In this document: in pieces, positions 6,807-7,517 of the stretch
Layout: each line of letters starts with the position of its first letter
Position numbering within the stretch: position 1 is the first letter of the stretch
Source of the DNA: Pseudomonadota bacterium
GTDB lineage: Bacteria; Pseudomonadota; Gammaproteobacteria; Burkholderiales; Burkholderiaceae
Direction of reading: 5' to 3'
Length of the DNA stretch: 7,517 nucleotides
Assembly (NCBI GenBank): GCA_021783435.1
Contig: JAJXUC010000043.1
Span: 1 to 7,517 of the forward strand
Program-made: the position numbers and the translations under genes
Notes under the pieces: model-generated
The model's database searches: none
What the model was told of the DNA's origin: nothing
Seen by the model: the letters and a program-made list of their open reading frames with translations, nothing else

Positions 6807-7295
6807 TCAGCGTGCAGCGGTCGTCCCGAAGGGTTCGCCACGAAGCTGGAAGCCGGGTTGGAGGCCGCGCTGTGCAAACCAGCCCAGCGGCATTTCGAGC
6901 GCGAAACGCACGTTTTGCACCGCGCAGTGACTATCCAGCGTCTGCGGCTTCATATCGGCAATGTTGGTGATTCGCCCTTGGTCGTCCAGGAACGCCACGG
7001 ACAGCGGTATGAGTGTGTTCTTCATCCACATGCACACCGGTTGATCGTCGGAGAAGATGAACAGCATGCCGTGGTTGCCGCTGAGTTCGCGCCGGTACAT
7101 CAAACCGGTTTCACGCTGATCCGGTGTTGTGGCGAGCTCGGCGTGAATCAATTGCATGCCCGCCTGCAGGGTGGTTTGCGGGAGCGCGGTCCATTGCGCA
7201 CGCGCCGGAGGCGCGAGACTTAGAAACCCGAAGCAGACCAGGATGCCGAAGAGGCCGCCCCGCATCGTTGGGCTTAGGTTGGAGGTCAGTTTCAT
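6807..7295 (-). CDS. Exported DUF192-family protein of unknown function
   Basis: A 162-residue protein. Residues 1-33 look like a signal peptide: Lys2 and Arg12, a hydrophobic core GLFGILVCFGFLSLA, and PPARA before a likely cut at Ala33/Gln34, so the mature protein is probably periplasmic. The DUF192 core follows: TPDQRETGLMYRREL (57-71), GMLFIF (76-81), MWMKNTLIPLSVAFLD (89-104), ITNIADMKP and FALEMPLGWF. Cys88 and Cys124 could form a disulfide in the periplasm. The biochemical role of DUF192 is not established. ATG 7295 is chosen because AAGGAA lies 7 nt ahead and the signal peptide then begins correctly. The longer frame to 7391 runs into the terminator of the neighbouring gene, and an ATG at 7265 is a weaker alternative. 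It converges with sodB. Confidence 0.9.
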   Translation of the reverse strand: MKLTSNLSPTMRGGLFGILVCFGFLSLAPPARAQWTALPQTTLQAGMQLIHAELATTPDQRETGLMYRRELSGNHGMLFIFSDDQPVCMWMKNTLIPLSVAFLDDQGRITNIADMKPQTLDSHCAVQNVRFALEMPLGWFAQRGLQPGFQLRGEPFGTTAAR

Positions 7296-7302
7296 CCGGG
7301 GG

Positions 7303-7308
7303 TTCCTT
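7303..7308 (-). promoter_or_regulatory. Ribosome binding site that fixes the DUF192 start at 7295
   Basis: AAGGAA on the minus strand, 7 nt ahead of ATG 7295. No clear promoter was found in the GC-rich stretch between here and the terminator at 7390, although CACAATACC around 7331-7339 is a poor -10 candidate. Confidence 0.6.
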
Positions 7309-7389
7309 GTGCCGAATTTGTGCCCGGGTATTGTGCCCCAGCCCTTCGGCCCGGGCGCCACGCGCGCCGGCCGTTGCAACATGGGATGC

Positions 7390-7414
7390 AAAAAAAAGCG
7401 CCCGAAGGCGCTTT
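7390..7414 (-). terminator. Rho-independent terminator for the right-edge gene
   Basis: On the minus strand AAAGCGCC (7407-7414), a TTCG loop (7403-7406) and GGCGCTTT (7395-7402) form an 8-bp stem closed by a stable UUCG-type tetraloop. It runs straight into a T-tract, with eight T in total at 7390-7397. It lies 50 nt past the stop at 7464 and upstream of the DUF192 gene, so the two are probably separate transcripts. On the plus strand only three T follow the stem, so it acts one way. Confidence 0.92.
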
Positions 7415-7418
7415 GGGC

Positions 7419-7459
7419 GGGCCGAATGAAACCGGCCCTGATGCGGTCTGGAGCGACCG
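7419..7459 (-). repeat. Two small hairpins between the right-edge gene and its terminator
   Basis: GGGCCG (7419-7424) pairs with CGGCCC (7433-7438) around 8 nt, and CGGTC (7444-7448) pairs with GACCG (7455-7459) around 6 nt. With the terminator hairpin they give three stem-loops in a row within the roughly 75-nt 3' untranslated region. They may stabilise the mRNA end; short GC-rich stems also arise by chance in such DNA. Confidence 0.4.
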
Positions 7460-7463
7460 GGGA

Positions 7464-7517
7464 TTACTTGGCGGCAGAGGCGGCAGGAGCCTTCTTTTCC
7501 ATGGCCTTCTTGTGCAT
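7464..7517 (-). CDS. Lys/Ala-rich protein, C-terminal fragment cut by window edge
   Basis: The last 17 codons and TAA stop of a minus-strand gene entering from the right edge: MHKKAMEKKAPAASAAK. The ATG at the very edge could be internal, since no upstream sequence is visible. Coding status is supported by the strong terminator 50 nt downstream in the right orientation, and by the low-complexity Lys/Ala composition common at the ends of small basic bacterial proteins. The family cannot be recognised. Candidates include small histone-like, acid-shock-like or hypothetical secreted proteins, none of which can be preferred from 17 residues. Confidence 0.55.
   Translation of the reverse strand: MHKKAMEKKAPAASAAK

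Overview
This window looks like ordinary chromosome from a high-GC beta-proteobacterium, most probably a member of the Burkholderiales. The evidence is gene order: ExbB/ExbD-type channel genes, then lpxK, a Trm112-like gene, kdsB, adk and a short-chain dehydrogenase, divergent from xseA followed by sodB. That order is familiar from this group. I cannot name the genus from the sequence alone. Nothing points to a plasmid, phage, transposon, CRISPR array or genomic island, and I found no tRNA or rRNA gene.

Layout. From about position 4077 leftwards runs one tightly packed minus-strand unit: exbB-like, exbD-like, lpxK, trm112-like (ycaR type) and kdsB. Its junctions are an 18-nt gap, then overlaps of 4, 20 and 4 nt. 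After a 193-nt gap ending in the adk start region come adk and the first 11 codons of a short-chain dehydrogenase cut by the window edge. This unit supplies envelope functions: an ion-driven inner-membrane motor, the lipid A 4'-kinase, and the enzyme that activates Kdo for attachment to lipid A. It also supplies adenylate kinase for nucleotide balance.

A 472-nt divergent control region (4078-4549) separates this unit from the plus-strand genes. It holds a perfect DnaA-box match inside a 7-bp inverted repeat, AT-rich stretches suitable for promoters, and a GC-rich hairpin just ahead of the exbB ribosome binding site.

On the plus strand, xseA encodes the large subunit of exonuclease VII and sodB an iron-type superoxide dismutase, with a 181-nt gap between them. 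sodB converges with a minus-strand gene for an exported DUF192 protein, and the 117 nt between them carry two inverted repeats. At the right edge a minus-strand gene is visible only as its Lys/Ala-rich C-terminus. It is followed by two small hairpins and a textbook Rho-independent terminator.

I see no clearly undescribed system here. The items most worth checking are the DnaA-box/inverted-repeat element, the 5' hairpin of exbB with its TTG start, and the structured convergent and 3' regions.
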